Assembly (NCBI GenBank): GCA_031260365.1
Contig: JAIRJY010000135.1
Span: forward strand, 1-7,719
DNA length: 7,719 nt
Direction: 5' to 3'
From: Nitrososphaerota archaeon
GTDB taxonomy: Archaea > Thermoproteota > Bathyarchaeia > Bathyarchaeales > Bathycorpusculaceae
Shown here: in pieces, positions 6,387 to 7,719 of the stretch
Layout of the letters: each line of letters starts with the position of its first letter
Numbering within the stretch: position 1 is the stretch's first letter
Notes under the pieces: generated by a model
Seen by the model: only the letters and a program-made list of their open reading frames with translations
Databases searched by the model: none
Told to the model about the DNA's origin: nothing
Translations under genes and position numbers: made by a program

Positions 6387-6507
6387 ACAAAACTTTGACA
6401 AAAACAATTACTTGACGGTCACACAAAAAGTTGGCTTCATTACACAAAAACATTTTTCGTAATTAAAAAGATAATTGAGGCGTAAAACGCTTAAAGTTTT
6501 GTTCCCT
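6387..6507. terminator. Convergent spacer between egsA and the FKBP gene
   Basis: The 121 bases between two stop codons should hold both terminators. For the FKBP gene (minus strand) there is a short hairpin, GCGT and ACGC around a three-base loop at 6480-6490, followed by a T5 run at 6465-6469 and further T-runs beyond. For egsA the best coding-strand T-run is T5 at about 6453-6457. The sequence ACACAAAAA occurs twice (near 6421 and 6442). All of this is weak, and no element is certain. Confidence 0.35.
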
Positions 6508-7320
6508 CTATACCGTCTGTGCAGAGGAGGGTTCAACTGGAGCGGTTGTATCTGTTTGATCAGGTATGTCAGTTTGTTCAGGTGTTGACGATGAAGCGGA
6601 TTGAACTGTTGGAGCAGCTATCTCTACGGGTTTTGGTTCTGTTTTGAAAGTTTCAACGAATTGTGTTTGCATAATGTTTGGCAAATATTTTTGGATATCC
6701 ATAGCAATACCACGTTTTGCAATTTGTATACCTTCAACGTAGAAGGTATCTTCTGGCATATCTATTGCTAAGTTGTCGTCTTTTATTGTAACTTTAAAGT
6801 GTTCTTCTTCAACTACTGGAACACGCCTATGTATAATAGAGAGAATTTTCTCTTCACCGTTATCAAGTTTCTTTTTAACTATAACATCATAGATGAGTGT
6901 TCTTCCAGCTAAAGGTGGATTAAAGTCAAGTAAAACTCGTCCAGCACCAACAGCACGAATCACAGCCATTTTACCTTGATATTCAACACGTGCACCAATT
7001 ACCGGATTAATTTCGTTAGCTAATAATTGACGCAAAGGTACGCGTTTAATTTTTTCAGGGTCTCTTTGACCAAATGCTTTATCTGAAGAAATTTCAACCG
7101 TTAACTCTTTGTCAAGTTCCATATCTAAAATTGCATCATCTAAAGCTTTTAGAACCCAACCTTCACCTATAACAACAAGTTTAGGCTCATATACATCGCC
7201 TTCTTTATGAAGACGTTCTTTCTTTGATACTTCCTCATAAGTAGTGTCAAAAATTTCGCTTGTTTCCTTTACTTTCCCAGTATAATTAATTAGTACAAAA
7301 TCTCCCTTTTGAAAGGTCAT
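6508..7320 (-). CDS. FKBP-type peptidyl-prolyl isomerase, SlyD-like with inserted domain and S/T/P/Q-rich tail
   Basis: The protein catalyses cis-trans isomerisation before proline and probably acts as a folding chaperone in the cytoplasm; no signal peptide or membrane segment is visible. Of 270 residues, the FKBP fold covers about 5-85 (FVLINYTGKV, IFDTT, VVIGEGWVLKALDDAI) and closes with LLDFNPPLAGRTLIYDVIV (130-148). Between them, about 86-129, lies the insert-in-flap domain with FGQRDPEKIKRVP and GARVEYQGKMAVI. A further domain of about 70 residues (151-222) is of the kind found in long archaeal FKBPs. The last 45 residues are low-complexity, rich in Pro, Thr, Ser and Gln, with repeated EQTD/DQTD. 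The ATG at 7320 is preferred over 7329 because AAAGGAT lies nine to ten bases before it and overlaps the upstream ATG. It converges on egsA. The Trp in GEGWV sits where other residues often occur. Confidence 0.9.
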   Translation of the reverse strand: MTFQKGDFVLINYTGKVKETSEIFDTTYEEVSKKERLHKEGDVYEPKLVVIGEGWVLKALDDAILDMELDKELTVEISSDKAFGQRDPEKIKRVPLRQLLANEINPVIGARVEYQGKMAVIRAVGAGRVLLDFNPPLAGRTLIYDVIVKKKLDNGEEKILSIIHRRVPVVEEEHFKVTIKDDNLAIDMPEDTFYVEGIQIAKRGIAMDIQKYLPNIMQTQFVETFKTEPKPVEIAAPTVQSASSSTPEQTDIPDQTDTTAPVEPSSAQTV

Positions 7321-7606
7321 TCTTATCATCCTTTAGATATACGCGCAAGTAAAATTCAAACGCTAATAAAAACTTATCTAGCCAAAAACACATAGCAACA
7401 TCTAAAAAAAGCCCCACAACAAAAAAAGACAACTAAAAACAACAGCTTACCAAAACATTTCACTCAATTTAAAACTAACGACATACCAACAGAAATTAAC
7501 CATTTAAAGCACAGACACCATCTAATGTATAGTTTGCAGCAAACAACATATTACCATTTTAAAGGATTTACCGTTTAAATTTATACATAACAATGTTGTC
7601 AGTATA
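7321..7606. other. Non-coding region upstream of the FKBP gene, up to the IS630 end
   Basis: No gene is seen in these 286 bases. The ribosome-binding site AAAGGAT of the FKBP gene lies at 7328-7334, and an AT-rich block at 7364-7373 (TTTTTATTA on the minus strand) is a possible TATA element. The stretch is extremely A/C-rich on the plus strand: 52 of 60 bases in 7381-7440 by my count. A small perfect inverted repeat, GTTTGC-A-GCAAAC, lies at 7532-7544. An imperfect palindrome at 7582-7606 (TATAC ... ACAATGTTGT ... GTATA) ends exactly where the IS630 identity begins. Confidence 0.45.
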
Positions 7607-7719
7607 GCAACTTGACTTTAGATTCATAAATAACCATCGTGTGAAAAATAGTTTGTAATGTCCTCTTTTGTTATGCTGGCAAGTGCAGTCAATAAAGCTT
7701 TTTCTAATGCTTCATTTGT
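7607..7719 (-). mobile_element. 3' end of an IS630/Tc1-mariner-type insertion sequence (right copy, partial)
   Basis: Bases 7607-7657 are the exact reverse complement of 1-51. The element continues to the window edge with more transposase coding sequence, for which the left copy has no visible counterpart. TA, the usual IS630 target dinucleotide, stands immediately outside the identical part at 7605-7606. The left copy has no TA directly at the matching position, so the true element end is uncertain by about ten bases. The copy reads leftward, into the window. Confidence 0.75.
7624..7719 (-). CDS. IS630-type transposase, C-terminal 31 residues (partial at window edge)
   Basis: The open frame enters from the window edge and ends at TGA (7624-7626). 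It reads through NEALEKALLTALASITKEDI and ends TNYFSHDGYL. The pattern of a helix, then I-T-x-E-D-I, then an aromatic-Phe-x-His-x-Gly-Tyr ending is what I recall at the C-terminus of IS630-family DDE transposases. The catalytic domain is outside the window, so completeness and activity are unknown. An ATG on the plus strand at 7658 opens the opposite frame and is a shadow. Confidence 0.65.
   Translation of the reverse strand, partial: TNEALEKALLTALASITKEDITNYFSHDGYL

Noticed and set aside
1..7719. Composite transposon carrying cargo genes
   Set aside because: The genes between the IS ends are core housekeeping functions and not accessory cargo. A recombination substrate or an assembly break is a better reading.

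Overview
The window reads as a fragment of an AT-rich archaeal chromosome. The evidence is the gene set: a one-threonine proteasome beta subunit, the KH/beta-CASP nuclease aCPSF1, the archaeal lipid-backbone enzyme sn-glycerol-1-phosphate dehydrogenase, archaeal-type SepF, and a long FKBP with an inserted domain. SepF implies an FtsZ-dividing archaeon, so not a Sulfolobus-type crenarchaeon. I cannot name the lineage from this sequence; a Bathyarchaeia-like or euryarchaeal source is a guess.

Layout. Both ends carry the last codons of the same IS630/Tc1-mariner-type transposase in opposite orientation, pointing inward (1-51 and 7607-7719). They form a perfect inverted repeat of at least 51 bp around everything else. 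From about 240 to 1770 lies insertion-sequence debris. One part is an IS5-type transposase broken by five nonsense codons and two frame breaks (minus strand, 385-1347). The other is a far more diverged relative of its N-terminal part (minus strand, about 1456-1767). From 2005 on come five intact housekeeping genes: sepF (+), then aCPSF1 and psmB on the minus strand with psmB transcribed first, then egsA (+), then an FKBP/SlyD-like prolyl isomerase (-). sepF converges on aCPSF1, psmB and egsA diverge from a shared 216-bp intergenic region, and egsA converges on the FKBP gene.

How the genes relate. psmB and aCPSF1 are 6 bp apart and look like one operon joining protein degradation with RNA 3'-end formation and transcription termination. 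This pairing is, to my knowledge, common in archaea. sepF (division), egsA (membrane lipid) and the FKBP (folding) are single-gene units with no obvious shared pathway.

I found no RNA gene, CRISPR array, defence system or clearly new system. The points most worth a second look are the inward-facing IS630 ends bracketing core genes, the diverged IS5 remnant, the strand-composition switch around sepF-aCPSF1, and the lack of a T-rich terminator on the aCPSF1 side of the sepF/aCPSF1 junction.
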